The notes under the pieces: generated by a model | The model's input: the letters and a program-made list of their open reading frames with translations, nothing else | What the model was told of the DNA's origin: nothing | Databases searched by the model: none | Translations under genes and position numbers: made by a program | Shown here: positions 63,949 to 64,000 of the stretch, piece by piece | Layout of the letters: each line of letters begins with the position of its first letter | Numbering within the stretch: position 1 is the stretch's first letter | NCBI RefSeq assembly: GCF_947495665.1 | Contig: NZ_CANLZV010000016.1 | Coordinates: 37,290-101,289, forward strand | DNA length: 64,000 bases | Reading direction: 5' to 3' | DNA from: an uncultured Sunxiuqinia sp. | Lineage (GTDB): Bacteria > Bacteroidota > Bacteroidia > Bacteroidales > Prolixibacteraceae

Positions 63949-64000
63949 ATTATATTTTGCTATTAGAGTTTTAGTTTGCATCGTTCTCCAAATTTGATAA

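Noticed and set aside
1..64000. tRNA, rRNA, tmRNA or other standard RNA genes
   Set aside because: No cloverleaf or conserved rRNA sequence was noticed on either strand; a covariance-model scan would be the decisive test.

Overview
The window is a piece of a Bacteroidota chromosome. Three complete ECF sigma / FecR anti-sigma / SusC / SusD sets, numerous lipoprotein signal peptides, six Cys-type sulfatases and GH2, GH92 and GH95 enzymes are the hallmark of a polysaccharide-degrading member of this phylum. The sulfatase load and family mix suggest a marine or sediment lineage, perhaps Marinilabiliales/Prolixibacteraceae; the lineage is inference. No rRNA or tRNA gene was recognised.

Layout. 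(1) 1-2840, plus strand: the end of an arsenic resistance operon (arsenate reductase tail, ArsM, ACR3 pump, small methyltransferase). (2) About 2841-8176: an accessory island with a two-domain SnoaL-like lipoprotein behind a perfect Shine-Dalgarno, a DUF2809-like membrane protein, a DUF4062 protein, an attC-like folded site, three related hairpins, a 42-bp hairpin tandem array, a conserved helical protein and a CCAT microsatellite. (3) 8177-29253, minus strand: polysaccharide utilization locus 1 (PUL1), read from right to left as sulfatase, sigma, FecR, SusC, SusD, a repeat-built surface lipoprotein, two paralogous unrecognised lipoproteins, a divergent GH92, a GH2 of exo-beta-glucosaminidase type, a polytopic membrane protein and an esterase. 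(4) 29415-30644: an IS3-family element with a canonical A_AAA_AAG frameshift site. (5) 30911-39261, plus strand: a Tat/lipoprotein TIM-barrel epimerase-like protein and PUL2 (sigma, FecR, SusC, SusD) with no hydrolase attached. (6) 39687-62667, minus strand: PUL3 with five sulfatases, a GH95 fucosidase, two beta-propeller GH43/GH117-like enzymes and its own sigma/FecR/SusC/SusD, probably for a sulfated, fucose-containing glycan. A small plus-strand gene and a 105-bp tandem array sit inside it. (7) 62681-63777: a gene graveyard (GH31 remnant, GH2 tail, broken plus-strand gene), and near the right edge a possible IS terminal repeat.

How the genes work together. In each PUL the SusC/SusD pair would bind and import glycan fragments. 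The N-terminal STN domain of SusC would signal through FecR to the cognate ECF sigma factor. Surface and periplasmic sulfatases and glycosidases would trim sulfate and sugars. All sulfatases are Cys-type and need a formylglycine-generating maturase, which is not in this window. Hairpins lie between fecR and susC in all three PULs and after the SusCD blocks, so RNA-level control of stoichiometry is plausible.

The most intriguing items are the PUL1 enzyme set with its twin unrecognised proteins, the two arrays built on 42-bp hairpin modules, the attC-like cassette region, the duplicated terminator-leader-signal-peptide block shared by two sulfatases, and the GH31 remnant whose start and tail are separated by a T9 tract.
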